Assembly: GCA_001179505.1 (NCBI GenBank) | Contig: CDMY01000304.1 | Location: 1-47,586 of the forward strand | Length of the DNA stretch: 47,586 bases | Direction: 5' to 3' | From: Vitrella brassicaformis | Lineage: Eukaryota > Sar > Vitrellaceae | Shown here: in pieces, positions 11,208 through 22,648 of the stretch | Position numbering within the stretch: position 1 is the stretch's first letter | Layout: each line of letters starts with the position of its first letter | The notes under the pieces: generated by a model | The model's database searches: none | The model's input: only the letters and a program-made list of their open reading frames with translations | Told to the model about the DNA's origin: nothing | Made by a program: the position numbers and the translations under genes

Positions 11208-11786
11208 TCAATAAAACCGAGCGAGTCTGTCCACCTCTTTGAACTCGCTGGTGATCTTGGTGGCCTCCCACGCAGTCGCAAGCTCTTTGTATTCTTCCTC
11301 GAGCCTCTTAGCCTTGACCTTCTTGATGTACTCGTACTCTGCAGGGACAGTCGCACACAACACAGCCAGACCACAGACAGCTGCAGCGCGTCTTTGGGTG
11401 GTGTGTCGGTGGCGCGCCGTTCTCACGGTCAATGACGCGGTCCACTTGGTTGTCCTTATTCCAGAAGACCTGACACACACACACTCACACGCGCCGATGG
11501 ACATAAGTGATTTGGCCACGCCCTCCCTCCCTCCCTCCCTCCCTCCCCCTCTCCCTGCCCTCACCGTCTTGAGGAAGTAGCCCCAAAGCAGGCAATAGCC
11601 GACGATCACCGCTGTGTATGTGTTGCCGAGTGTGTTCTTGAAGTCCATACGCGACCACGAGTACTCATTCTTGCCGCGGAAGCGAAGACCAGGGCGCTGC
11701 TTGGGAGCCCAGAAGTTGCCCTGGCTGATCTTCCCAAAACTCTGCTTCCGGCCGTTCTGCCACATCACCGTCACACCATGCCGCAA
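11208..11786 (-). CDS. Small single-TM protein, possibly a mitochondrial inner-membrane subunit
   Basis: Three exons (11786-11565, 11469-11427, 11338-11208) join in phase to 131 aa. The N-terminal 50 residues are basic and aromatic (WQNGRKQSFGKISQGNFWAP). One hydrophobic helix follows (TYTAVIVGYCLLWGYFL), then a charged C-terminal coiled coil (YIKKVKAKRLEEEYKELA). The layout (basic N-terminus, one TM helix, charged helix) is common in small respiratory-complex subunits, but I recognise no family, so the location is only an inference. It starts 216 bases from the divergent RING gene. Confidence 0.72.
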   Translation of the reverse strand: MRHGVTVMWQNGRKQSFGKISQGNFWAPKQRPGLRFRGKNEYSWSRMDFKNTLGNTYTAVIVGYCLLWGYFLKTVRAGRGGGREGGREGVAKSLMSIGACECVCVRSSGIRTTKWTASLTVRTARHRHTTQRRAAAVCGLAVLCATVPAEYEYIKKVKAKRLEEEYKELATAWEATKITSEFKEVDRLARFY

Positions 11787-12001
11787 TATCGCCGCTCACA
11801 CCATTCCAGGCGGTTTCATGCAGCGCCCTAAGCGGCAAGAAGGGAAGGCCCCTCCGTGTTTCGCCTGTGCTGTTCGAGAAGAAGAGAGCGCCCCAGGTCC
11901 AGGTGAGATCTTATCTGAGTTTTTGCGCACAAAACGCTGCAGCTGTGTTTTGGTCTGATTGCAGTGGTTCTCTGGCGTGCTGCCGGGAGAGATCTTGCCC
12001 G
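11787..12001. promoter_or_regulatory. Divergent spacer, probable bidirectional promoter
   Basis: The 215 bases between the minus-strand small-TM gene and the plus-strand RING gene must hold both promoters and 5' UTRs. No specific element can be named. Confidence 0.4.
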
Positions 12002-15000
12002 ATGAGCAGCGAGGAGACGAAAGGAGATGAAGGTACGATGAAGAGTGGGTGGTCGCTGCATCGCAGATGCCGTTTCCCTGACTTCGGATGCAGGGGCCGA
12101 ACGGGGCTTGTGGGAGGAAGAACGTACGCTGCCCTCACACGCCGCACAGACACGCATCGAGTCATCCACCCATCCAATCATGGCTGGCACACGCGGGCTG
12201 ACCGCACTTTTTGTTCTTGCATGTGCACATGGGTTGCAGCTCTCGTCCTGGTTGATACGAAAGGTACGTGCGGAAGAGAAAGTGAGTTGTGCCTGTTTCC
12301 TTGACTTTTGCGATGCCTGTCAGGCAATAATTGTGGGTACAGCATCCCCCTCGAAAACTCCCCCGACGGCCTGGATTTCGTCGTGTGCCAGAAAGCCGGG
12401 AGCGAGGGCGACTTCCCGCTCACCGGAGTCCCACTCACCGGCCGGCAGGTTCAGCCCGAGGACACTGCGGTGAGCGGGACTGCAAGCATTGCGATTTCAC
12501 GATTCGCGTGTCAATGTGTATCGGCGGCAGGCGGGTGCTCTGCTGCTGGATGTCATGGACTCGTTCAAGATGGCCCAGTCGGAAGTCAGTGACGTGTTGC
12601 ACAAGTGAATATGACGGCAGAAGGGGGGGAGGAGAGACTCTTCTTACAGAGATTCGTCTTCTCCTCTCTGTTGTGTTGCGTCTGCAGGGTGGTATGCACG
12701 CCGGGCCCCTGTGATGGCAGCCTGCGTAAGTTGACCACACCCGGATCTTGCTGCACGGGATGTCAGCTTTCTGCTGCTGTATTTGTCGCAGAGTCCCTGC
12801 GTGGCATGACGGATCAGGAGTGGGAGGTGCTGCAGGTTCCCCGCCCGCTCGTCAAGACCATCCAGGACAGGATCAACCGCGCCTCACGGGACACATCGAG
12901 AGGCGGCCAGACCATCCAGCGGCTCCGGTCGAAGCTCATGCAGCGCGAGAAGCAGAGCACCAAGATGAGGCAGACCGACGCACTCGAGATGACAGAAGAC
13001 AGGCAGGGAAACAAGCGCCTGTAAGACGGACAGAGGAGCAGATTGCGGGCATGAAAGTGGCCGTAAATGGGTGTTTGTTTGTGCAGGGACTCGGACACCG
13101 AACCTGACGGCGACGGGTAAGCCGACAAGAGCACGGTGGACATGAAGGACGGATCTCCTTGGCTCCCAGCAGTGCGGTGGGGGCCAAGGAGCGGACGTCC
13201 TGGCAGGGCAAGGGCGGGGGCGAGGAGCTCGTGATGACCTTTGATCCACCGGGCTCACCTGACGCTGCCACACAGCGTAGTCCGGTGGTCATCCGCCTCC
13301 CAATCCCAACGTAAGATAAATGAGGCGATAGGCATCCACCGATTGAGAGTGGCCGCGGCTGATGGATTGTGTGGTGACCATGTTTGCTGTCCTGCAGGAC
13401 GTTAGAGGAGAAGGAGGAAGCGGGGAGGGAGCTGAATAGAGGCCTCGAGAAGCTGCAGGACGCCTGGAGGAAGCCGGAGGGTGTCCATGCCACAGAGAAG
13501 GAATCGTAAGCAAAATGGAGGGTGGTATTTGCGCGTCCTTTTCATTTCGTGCAGATCCATGTCGGAACGCGCACCATTCCCCGACGCGGGCGTTCTGCAC
13601 AGCCTCATGGAGAAGCACGAAAGGTCAGTCATCACCACTATCACGGAGCGCGCAGACAACTAGCGACACACAGACCTGATGTGATACATGCAGCAAGCTG
13701 GCTGCAAGGGACAAGGTGGTTCAGAGGTACATACGGACGCACCCAGACGACCACAGACGCTCAGCAGCTCATGCACATGCGTCACCTTGGTTCCTGCATT
13801 GCATGTGGGCTGGGCAGCCTGAAGGACGCACTGGCGGCCGCGCAGGGGGCCCAGGAGAAGGCGCTCAAGGATGAGGTGGACAAGGTGAACCGCAAGAACA
13901 TCGCCAACGTGTCCAAGATGCAGGAGGCCTACAAGAAAAAAGTCATCAGGTGGGGGATGGAGGGATGGAGGGAGGGACGGAAGGAGGGAGGGAGGGAGGA
14001 TGTTGTTCGTGTGTGTGGGGGTATGGTGACTGTCAGTTTGGAGAAGAAGTGTGAGAGCGTCGCCGCACAGAAGGACAAGGAGATACAGCGGTCAGTCGAT
14101 GGATCGATGGATGGATGCGCACAGACAGGCCGGCCTCTTTTGCTTCCCTTCCCCATCTTGGTCTTTATCTCAGCCTGAAGGCCCAGCTGCAGCAGCAGGA
14201 CGTCACGCAACAGTGAGCGGCGACCAGGAGAGGGGAGGGGGCGAGGGAGGTGCGATAATGTGCGTGTGTGCACGTGTGTGTGTGTGGTGGGTCGGTCAGG
14301 AAGGACTACCAAGAGCTCAAGAGACAGGCAGAGGCCCTAAAGGACGACAAGAAACGGTAGATGTATGACTGACAAGACACGTTGCAGACGTCCATCGACA
14401 TCTGTCTGTGTGCTCTCTCGTGAGCTTTTTCCTTCAGCTTGGAGCAGACCATCAAGGCTAAGTCGACCTCCATAGCCCAGAAGGACCAGGAAATCAACAA
14501 GTAAGTAGGCGGCACGCAAGGCGCCACACACGCATGGCCGCTTCTGCTACCGTCACTGCAGCTTGAAGGCCGCCATGCAGAAGCAGGATGCGGCGTGCCG
14601 TCAGCAGATGAAACAACACGAGGACCGCCTCAAAAGGTCCCACAATCCCTCAGCCACAGTACCTCTCGTCGCTGCTCATTGCTTGTGTGCTGTGTGGTGT
14701 GGTGTGGTGCAGTGAGTTGGCCGAGGAGAAGGCGTCGATCCAAGCCGCCTGCAGCGCCTCACAAGTGGCCCTCAAGGACGAGATACGGAGGTGAGCCCTT
14801 TACCCCGGCACGTCTTTCGTGCATCTCTCTGTGGCGCCTTTGTTGTTCAGCCTTCACGCAGAGATCGAGCTCCTCAAGGCCAACGATTTCGACACGTGAG
14901 TGAGAGCAACACACACACGCCCGCCGATTGTGTATGTGGGTGTGGTGTGGTCTGTCAGGTTGGAGGCGTCACTCTTGTGGCTCGAGGGCGGCAAGGCTTC

Positions 15001-15495
15001 ATCAGCCGACGAGCTGACGACCTTCTGCCGCAGCCTGCACGACCGACTCGTCGATGTCACGGCCACATCCACCAAGCTGCAGGGCCTGATCGCAAAGGCC
15101 AACGATGCCGCAGCCAAGCGACGCGAGGCAGAGCTGCAGGCGCTCTTGCGAGGGCACAATGCAGAGGTGGAGGCACTGCATAGCAAGCACAAGGCGGCGA
15201 CGGACGAGGCTGTCGAGGCGGCCAAGGCAGAGGCCAAGGACTGCATGATCTGCATGGCGGCACCCAAGACGACATACTTCACCGCATGTGTAACCAACAG
15301 AAGAAACCATCTCGACATTGTCAAGGGTACTCACCCAGACACCATGACTGCGCTTGTGTGCTGCTGCTTGATCAGCGGCATTTGAGTGTGTGTCCCAGCT
15401 GCCGCGACAAGCTGCTGAACGGGCCCCCCAACCGGCGCAAGTGCCCTGCGTGTCGGGTGGCCGTCAGCCAGTGGCGAGAGGTGTACAATACCTGA
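12002..15495 (+). CDS. Coiled-coil protein with C-terminal C3HC4 RING finger (20 exons)
   Basis: Exons: 12002-12032, 12324-12469, 12531-12604, 12688-12725, 12792-13020, 13087-13116, 13173-13310, 13398-13505, 13555-13623, 13694-13726, 13818-13949, 14037-14090, 14174-14212, 14300-14356, 14438-14500, 14562-14636, 14713-14790, 14851-14895, 14959-15289 and 15376-15495. All junctions agree in phase; the protein is 629 aa. The start at 12002 (MSSEETKGDE) is preferred over an ATG at 12180, because only it enters exon 2 in the right frame. Residues of exons 11-19 form a long Lys/Glu/Gln coiled coil built from short units (LEKKCESVAAQKDKEIQ, LEQTIKAKSTSIAQKDQE). The end is a RING: CMIC, FTAC-RH, CPSC, CPAC, in the C3HC4 order. 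Such proteins are usually E3 ubiquitin ligases that dimerise through the coil. The substrate is unknown. Confidence 0.85.
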
Positions 15496-16051
15496 CGCCT
15501 GACGGATGGACGGGAGGAGGGAGGGAGGAGGCGCGGTGCTGTCGATCGGTGTAAGTCGTTTTGTTGGGATGTGCTGATACGTACATCCGTACTGCATACA
15601 TTTGTCCGGTCTTTATTCATCTCGCTCCATTGCACATTGTGCCGTGAGTGAGGGGCTCTGCCATTTCGTGTGCATGCAGTAGACACATTCACACTGACTG
15701 TGTGCCAGCTGCAATGTTATGCGAGGTCTCCCTGATTGGTTTCATAGGTGTTTATATGTATGTGCCGTTTGCTCATCGATAGCTGCTTTCTGGATGGTGC
15801 ATACACGTTGCGACCGTGCTGCTTGAGTACATGTTTGTGCCTATATGCGACTCGAATGAGTCTACGAATGTGCCGTCAGCATCATTGCCAAGAAAGCAAT
15901 GGATACAGCCGACACAGAAGATCGTCGTTTCCAAGCTCGCACCGTTTGGCGATTCCTTCCCTCTTCACTTCCTCTTCCGCCTCTCCCCTCCCGGTGCTCA
16001 GCGCATCCCTCAAGTCGGTGGAAGTTCTTTCAGTGCCGCGTTGTGTTGAGG
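15496..16051. other. Intergenic spacer
   Basis: About 555 bases between two plus-strand genes. A short GGGA-rich run follows the RING gene stop. No exon or RNA gene is supported; a long open frame that begins at 15899 runs through CBP20 introns in the wrong frame. Confidence 0.45.
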
Positions 16052-17205
16052 ATGGCGCATCTGTATGTGGATCTGGACCCTCACAAGACCGACTACTGGG
16101 ACAAGAAGAGCGGTAAGAGGGGATGGATGAAGCAGCAAAGCGCCGAAAGCAAAGCCGCTGTGCTTCTGGTGTGCATCGTCGCAGGTATGTCTCGCGAGGA
16201 GTGGTTTGACCGCATTCGCAAGTCGACGACCGTCTACGTTGGTGAGTGCTGGCCACACGCAGCCGTTCATCATCGTGCGTGGCAACTCGGTGGATGTCAT
16301 CTTGGCGGTCGCCAGGCAACCTGTCGTTTTACACGACGGAGGATCAGATCTACGAGCTGTTTGGCAAGTGCGGTGAGGTGTTGCAGATCGTCATGGGACT
16401 CAACGCCAAGAAGAAAATACCTTGCGGATTCGCTTTCGTCAAGTGAGACTGATAGACCGACCGACAGACGGACAGACAGACAGCAAACCTTTAACCGCTC
16501 CATAGCACCCCATATCATCGTGTTTCTCTCTGTTGGTGTGGTGGGTGTGTGGGTCAGGTTCCGCATGAAGGCGGCGGCTGTTGCGGCCGCTCAGCTGCTC
16601 AACCAGTGCGAGCTCGACGGCAGACCCATACGCGTCGACTGGGACACTGGAGAGGGTACACCTACAGATACGACACGCACACACGCACACACAGACACAC
16701 ACACGTCCACCTCTCTTTCCGTGTCTGTGTGCGTTCAGGCATCGAGGGCGACCGCAAGTATGGTCGCGGTGATCACGGCATGCAGTGGCGCGATGAGTTC
16801 CGAAGGGACTACGATGCTGCGCGGGGCGGACATGGCGGCGGACTCGACTACGACGAAGTCAAAGAGAGACTCAGATATGAGTCGAGAGGTGAGTCAGCAG
16901 CGGGCAGACGAAACACAAGCACAGTTTCACACCCTCATTTCCGGCATGTGTCGTTCTCCTTTCCTCGCATGTCGTCAGGTCGTGGTGGCGGCTGGCGTGA
17001 TGGCCCTTCCCGTCCGATCCTCGGCAAGCGCCACCGTGAGGATGAAGGCCTCCTCCCCCCACCCTCATTCGGCCCCCGACCACCTCCCTACTTCCCCCCG
17101 CACTTCGGCCCCCCTGGCGACTTCGGACCCCATCGTGGCGGCAGAGAGGGAGGGAGGGGCAGGCGGCCTGCCTTCTCGGGCAGGGGGAGGGGGGCTGGTA
17201 GATAG
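16052..17205 (+). CDS. NCBP2: Nuclear cap-binding protein subunit 2 (CBP20)
   Basis: Six exons (16052-16112, 16185-16241, 16316-16442, 16558-16655, 16739-16888, 16979-17205) join in phase to 239 aa. The order is the N-terminal YWDKKSG, then [19 protein letters not shown] (RNP2), [25 protein letters not shown] (RNP1) and [11 protein letters not shown], then [19 protein letters not shown]. The last block is the CBP20-specific cap-binding tail (YGRGxxGGQVRDExRxDYD in the family), and the aromatic residues used to stack on m7G are present. A Pro/Gly/Arg-rich tail follows ([17 protein letters not shown]), longer than in animals. CBP20 pairs with CBP80 on the 5' cap of nuclear RNA polymerase II transcripts and acts in splicing and export. 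Confidence 0.94.
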
Positions 17206-17772
17206 CTGACTAGCTGGGTGGGAGTGCCGTGTTTTGCTGGCGAATTGTGTTTGTATATCGACAGAGTATGGGTCTATGCGTGTCCCTGTCGTTTCTGCGT
17301 CGGCGAAGGGTCCTGTGCTGTCGATGGCTCCAGCACTGGGCCATTGGCAGTTCGTGACCCTTGGCACCAACAGATGCGACAGGGACACTTATGACCAGCA
17401 TCATTTCCTTCTCTTCATGCTGTCTGCATCTCTTCTTCTTTGACTACGACTGGAGCAGTGTCATCATCAGAAGTCTCGTGTGGCCCTGTGTCTCGTTGTT
17501 CTGTCGACGAGTAGCAGAGTCACGCGAGAAGGAGGACGATGTCACTCCGTCAGTCAGCCAGCCAGTGCGGACCGAAGAAAGAACGAATGAATGAACGAAT
17601 GAGTTGTCGACGTGTGTGTACTGTATGCGACTGTTATGTACACACACGTGTATACCAAAATCCGTACAGACAATCAATGTGCGTGTGAAACACGATCGCG
17701 TGATCATCCATCCGTTGACTCATTCTACTGCCTGTCTCAGGTGACAGCTTGACTGTGTCACGCGTCTCTCTC
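17206..17772. other. Intergenic spacer
   Basis: About 570 bases with no supported exon. It holds the 3' flank of CBP20 and the promoter of the membrane-protein gene. GAAT repeats are present near 17580-17602. Confidence 0.4.
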
Positions 17773-19979
17773 ATGATCATGAGTCTCTTCGTGCTTGTCT
17801 TGGCGCTCACCGCCAAGCCGCTGGCCGCCAAGAGCAACCCCTACCCCAAGCCGTATGCCGCCTACATCGGCTCCCCGCCCCCGCCCGGCACGCCAGTCAA
17901 GACCCTCATAACACGCGCGGAGATGGGCATTTCAGATGAGGAGTACAAGGCCATGCTCAAGCCGAGCCCACCGATCTCATACGAACGAGCGATGGAGACA
18001 CTGATGAGCGGCTTTGAAGACGGACACTTCCCCAAACCATTCAAATGTCAGTCAGAGACAAACAAACAATCCATCTCCTTCATTCCACGTGTGTGTCTCT
18101 TGTGCGGTGTCTCACTCACATGCAGCTGGCATTGAGGAGTTTGTCATGCCATCCAACGAGCAGTTGGGCGTGGCCGAGTTTGCCCCACCTCCTGGAGAGG
18201 CAAGACAACCGACACACAGACAGACAGACAGACAGGAGATGTCTTGATTCCATGTCTCTGTGTGTTTATGTGTGTGTCAGGAGGAGAGAGGTGTGGAGGG
18301 CGAGCTGGTGGGCAACCGCGTGGTTGTAAAGGGCGAGCGTGTGTTGCAGCCGCAGCCGAAGGTCCAATACATCATCCAAGAGCTGCCAGAGGAACGCAAA
18401 GCTGCAGAGCTCTCGTCATACCCCAGACCGGGACTGCCGAAGGCCATCGTCGAACCGCAAGAAGGTAACTCGTTGGTGGGAGAGAGAGGGGAGAGGGGAG
18501 GAAAACAATCGGTGAGAGGGGAGAGGGGGGTAACTCGTGGGAGAGGCGAGAGGTGACGAAGGGGAAAGGCACGATCGGTCGTGTTTGTTTGTTGTGTCAG
18601 CCGTGGTGCATCCGCCGCAGTACGCCATCCTCGCGTACAAGGTGGTGCTGATCGTCGTCTCCGTCTCAAGCATCATCTACTTCCTACTCGCAGGCCTTCT
18701 TGGTCAGCGGCCGGCCACACAACATGAGGAAACACACACACGCACATTGGCCATATGTCTCCTTGTGTCTCTGTGTGATTTTAGGTGAGACACTCTTGGA
18801 GGTGCTGAAAGAGCAAGTCTTCCTCAGCGTGAGTGCCAGCCTGAGTGTCTTCTACATCGTCCTCATCGTTGGCATCAACCTCCTCGACGCCGTTCACTCG
18901 CTCGACGTGGCACTCACCATCGTCCTCGCCCTCCTCGCCGGTCAGACACACAGAGACAGCCAGAGAGTCGTGCAAGTGCACGCTGTATTGTGTGTTGTGC
19001 GTGTGTGCATTTGTGCAGGTGTGGGTGTGTTGTTGGTGGGCCGGCTGCGCGACACGTCTGCCATCAGCCGTGAGGTGGTCATGTCGTTTGTGGCGGCGGC
19101 CTTCATCAACCTCGTGTACCAGGGCGTCTGCTGGCTCATGCGCAACCCGTTGGGACCCATCGGCCTGCTCACCATCCAAGTGAGCACCGAGACGCCACAT
19201 GGACGGACACACCAATGTGTGTGTGTGTGTGTGTGCGTCTTTGAAGCCCAAGACGGCGTGTGTGACGTACTTTGTGTTGCTGCCCTCGCTCGCCTACGCC
19301 GTCGTCCTGCTGGTCGGCAGACAGACAGACAGACAGACAGACATGCCACTGTCACGTGTGTGTGTGTCGTGAATAAAATGTCAGCTGCGTCGCGTGGTCC
19401 CTGCTGCCACCATCCAGAGTCTCCTGCGCACGTTCGTGTCGATCTTCTTCGTCGTGGCCGGTGGGCAGCCAACTCAAAATGCACACTCACCGGATTCGCT
19501 CATCTGTCTCCCGTGTGTGTGTCTCTATGTGTCTCTCTCTCTTTGTGTGTCTGTGTGCAGCTGCCAGCTATGCCGTCCACGCACTCATGCCGCGCCTCTT
19601 CCCTCTCATCGCACTCGTACACACACACTCCGATGGATGAAGGGGATGGACAATGATCATGTGGCCTGATGGATGTGCTGCACGTCTGTCTGGGTGTGTC
19701 CGTCCGTCTGTGGTGCAGGAGCCGATAGCCTTCTTCGCGCTGCCGTCGATCGTCTTCAACGCATCTTGGCGCGAGGCCGTGTTCTTCGCTGCCTTCGCCG
19801 GGCTGTGGAAGGGACTCACTTTCCTGACGGTCCTCTTCAAGGCGCCAACCGTCCAGCCAGCAGAACCAGCACCACGAAGAGAGGCCGAGGTGAGTGAGGC
19901 AGAGCAAGAAAGAAAGATCGGGGGAGGGGGAAGAGACGCACACATTTATCCTCTCGCGTTTGTGTGTGTGCAGGGCTGA
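17773..19979 (+). CDS. Multi-pass membrane protein of unknown family, signal peptide at N-terminus
   Basis: Eleven exons: 17773-18046, 18126-18199, 18281-18464, 18601-18702, 18785-18940, 19019-19179, 19247-19312, 19385-19460, 19561-19616, 19719-19889 and 19974-19979, giving 441 aa. The start MIMSLFVLVLALTAKPLAA looks like a signal peptide. A soluble Pro/Glu-rich part of about 170 residues follows. About eight hydrophobic segments come next, for example VVLIVVSVSSIIYFLLAGLL, SLSVFYIVLIVGINLLDAV, ALTIVLALLAGVGVLLVG, YFVLLPSLAYAVVLLL and TFVSIFFVVAGASYAVHAL. The intron after 18199 begins GC (GCAAGA), not GT; no GT nearby keeps the frame. The last coding exon is only Gly-stop. Exons 9-11 lie in the left arm of the inverted repeat, and a frame-broken copy of them sits at 23.0-23.4 kb. 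I do not recognise the family. Confidence 0.75.
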
Positions 19980-20292
19980 GAGGGATGGTCGAGCAGCGCA
20001 AACAGACAGACAGACAGACAGACAACAGACAGAAAACCGGACCGACATGTTTTGGTTGAGATGAGCGACTCCTTTGCACTGACGACACACTCGTGTGTAT
20101 GAATCTGTCCATGAACGAGTCCCACCAGTGCGTCCATACTCATCAAACTACATTGATATCTTTCTACAGAGTCCCTCCTTCTGCACTCCTCATCAAGGGC
20201 ACGAGCCCATAACGCAACACATACCGACCTGACACACACACACACACATACACACACACACGTACACGTCATGTACACACCAGCGCACATGT
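19488..20292 (+). repeat. Large inverted repeat, left arm
   Basis: This segment matches the reverse complement of 22390-23475 with a few substitutions and small indels. It covers the 3' end of the membrane-protein gene (exons 9-11) and, on the minus strand at 20228-20164, an intact copy of the last exon of the BTB/SPRY gene (GRYVLRYGLVPLMRSAEGG then stop; the right-arm copy has RDGL). Edges were judged by eye: the match fades before about 19488 and after about 20292. The ACAG microsatellite at about 20000-20024 corresponds to the N gap in the other arm. Confidence 0.85.
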
Positions 20293-20386
20293 GTCCATGA
20301 ACGCATTGGCCTCCCGTTTGATGAGTATGGACGCCCTCCCTAATGTCATATGACTCCCGTAAATACATGTGTTCCAGCCAAATAAG

Positions 20387-21774
20387 ATGTCATCGTTTTC
20401 TCGCGTCGGGGTGCTCGCCAAGGAGCTAGAAGTGGAGCTGGGCAAGATCACCGCCGACATCGAACAGCTCAAGAGGGAGCAAATCGCACAGTTGGAGAAG
20501 GAAAGGGAAACGTACGTGAGCCGCACGGACGCCCGGACAGATGGACAGATGGTTGGTCGGTTGATGGCGTGGTTGCAGGTTGGAGAGCGAATACCGTGAG
20601 AAACACGACGCCTTGGTTCGTGAGCGGGCTGCCCTCGAGGCCGAGAAGAAGATGATGTACGCACGGCACCCAGAGCCGCTGCAACACGACGTGCTGCAGT
20701 TCAACGTCGGGGGCCGACAGATGGCCGCCAAAAGAGCCACGTACGGCATGGAGTCCTCTGCGTGTGCGTTGTTTCGGCCTATCCTTGTGGCTTTGTGTCC
20801 ATGTGTTCAGTTTGTGCGTGGTTCCTGGCAGCTACTTGGCCAACTGTTTCTCGGGCCGGTGGGAGCACTGCATAGAGCGCGACGCCGACGGGTGCTACTT
20901 CCTGGATTTCGACCCCGAGTGCTTCGAAGTCATACTCAACTGGCTGAGGTGTGCAATGAGAGGTGGGGGGATGGCGAGGCTAGAATGGGCAGGGAGATGT
21001 GCCTTGTGTGCAGGGATAGGCGTGTGCAGGGATCGGGCATTGGCGCCAAGCCGCCAGGTTGGTACACGTCTTCTCACTTTCGTACACGTCATTTTTCGCT
21101 GTCTTCAGTGCCTTCTGTCGGTAAGGAGAGCCACTTCGCCAACCTCGTGGAGTTTCTCGGCCTCAAAGAGTCTGCAGACAACCACCAGCACACATCCACG
21201 GCCATTAGCTGCACGTCCGCACAGGACATCACCACCCGAGAGAATAGCTCTGAAGGTGAGCAGACAGCCACCTGTACCATGATCCGCACTGATTCCGCAG
21301 GTAATGCTGTCCTCCTTCGTCTTCTCTGCTCGTGCAGGTGTGTCGGCCCCTGCGCTGGCATCATCTGCAATGAGAGCTGCGTCCAATCTGCCTCAGTGGC
21401 GCGTGGTGCCGGGCGTGTGGGTGTGGGATGAGAAGCACGGCGGGGCTGGGTGCGGACTGCCCGACACGAGAGCCAGGGGCTGCTCCCAAACCATCAGAAC
21501 AGAGGAGCCCGTCGCAGATATAGGTCGGTCCCATCGCGAATGAGATGGCACACTTTCTCGTACAGCTGTTGGTTGGATATGGTTGGCGTGTATGTGTGTA
21601 TGTGGTCAGGGGGTATCGTGTGCTGTTGGGAGGTGGAGGTGCGGACCGTGTCCGATTGGAGCTATGTCGGCTGCGTCACTGAGGAGTGGGGAGGCAGCAT
21701 GGCCGCCTGCAAACCCCTGGGCAGGACCCACCACTCCTGGGCCATCGCCAGCAATGGTACGTACTCACTCTTGG

Positions 21775-21811
<37 letters not shown>

Positions 21812-22515
21812 GGCACACAAACAGACGGGCACTCGTACAATACGATGTTTGGGTGTCTTTAAATTGCGTGTAATCTGAGCGAGCAGGTAGTGTGTTGTCG
21901 TGCGGCGTCGAAAGACCCCCAAAGAGCCCCAACACTACTGCCTACACCACTGGTACGTGGGCATGGCGCAGACGTCCGTACGCGCTCGATTGGTGCTGGC
22001 CTGTTCGTATGCATGTGCACACGTACATCTTCTGCCGCTGCACGGCAGGCGCCCGTTTGTGTTTCGTCTGCCGGCTGAACGAGCCAAACAAACCGGTGAG
22101 CGCTCAGGGAAAGATCGAACGCCTCGCCCCAATTAAACAAGGAGACGCCCGTACGTCCGTGTGTGCAGGTCACGGTCATTGTCGACGGTCGGCGCCACGA
22201 AGGTGCTTCGGAGATGAAATGAATGCACGTGTGTGGGCTTTGATTTCATCATGTGCTGGTCTGGATGTGTGGTGTATGCTGCTGTCCTGTCAGCCCTGTT
22301 CCATCTAGGACCCAACGCTGACGCAGTGTTCCCGGCGGTGTCCAACGGCCGATCTCCAGGTGGGTTTCCATCCGCTCATCGGCTCGACATGTGCGCTGGT
22401 GTGTACATGACGTGTACGTGTGTGTGTGTATGTGTGTGTGTGTGTGTCAGGTCGGTATGTGTTGCGTGATGGGCTCGTGCCCTTGATGAGGAGTGCAGAA
22501 GGAGGGACTCTGTAG
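20387..22515 (+). CDS. BTB/T1 (KCTD-like) protein with SPRY-like C-terminal domain
   Basis: Twelve exons: 20387-20511, 20579-20740, 20811-20948, 21014-21057, 21109-21255, 21338-21523, 21610-21756, 21887-21952, 22049-22095, 22169-22202, 22294-22359 and 22451-22515; all junctions are in phase and the protein is 408 aa. The N-terminus is a coiled coil (AKELEVELGKITADIEQLK). The T1/BTB domain follows: LQFNVGGRQMAAKRATL, SYLANCFSGRWE, RDADGCYFLDFDPECFEVI, LNWLR. The C-terminal part has SPRY features: VWVWDEKHGG, DWSYVGCVTEEWGG, LGRTHHSWAIASNG, LCFVCR, VTVIVDGRRHEALF and VFPAVSNG. T1 domains of this kind form oligomers or recruit cullin-3; SPRY domains bind peptides. The last exon lies inside the right arm of the inverted repeat, while the rest is in the unique centre. 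Confidence 0.82.
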
Positions 22516-22648
22516 AAAGATATCAATGTAGTTTGATGAGTATGGACGCACTGGTGGGACTCGTTCATGGACAGATTCATACACACGAGTATGTCGTCAG
22601 TGCAAAGGAGTCGCTCATCTCAACCAAAACATGTCGGTCCGGTTTTCT

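Noticed and set aside
12180-12263. A signal-peptide-like start (MAGTRGLTALFVLACAHG) as the first exon of the RING gene
   Set aside because: It enters the next exon in the wrong phase. The exon at 12002-12032 enters it in the right phase.
15899-17209. A 436-codon plus-strand frame
   Set aside because: It runs through CBP20 introns in a frame different from the clear RNA-recognition motif exons.
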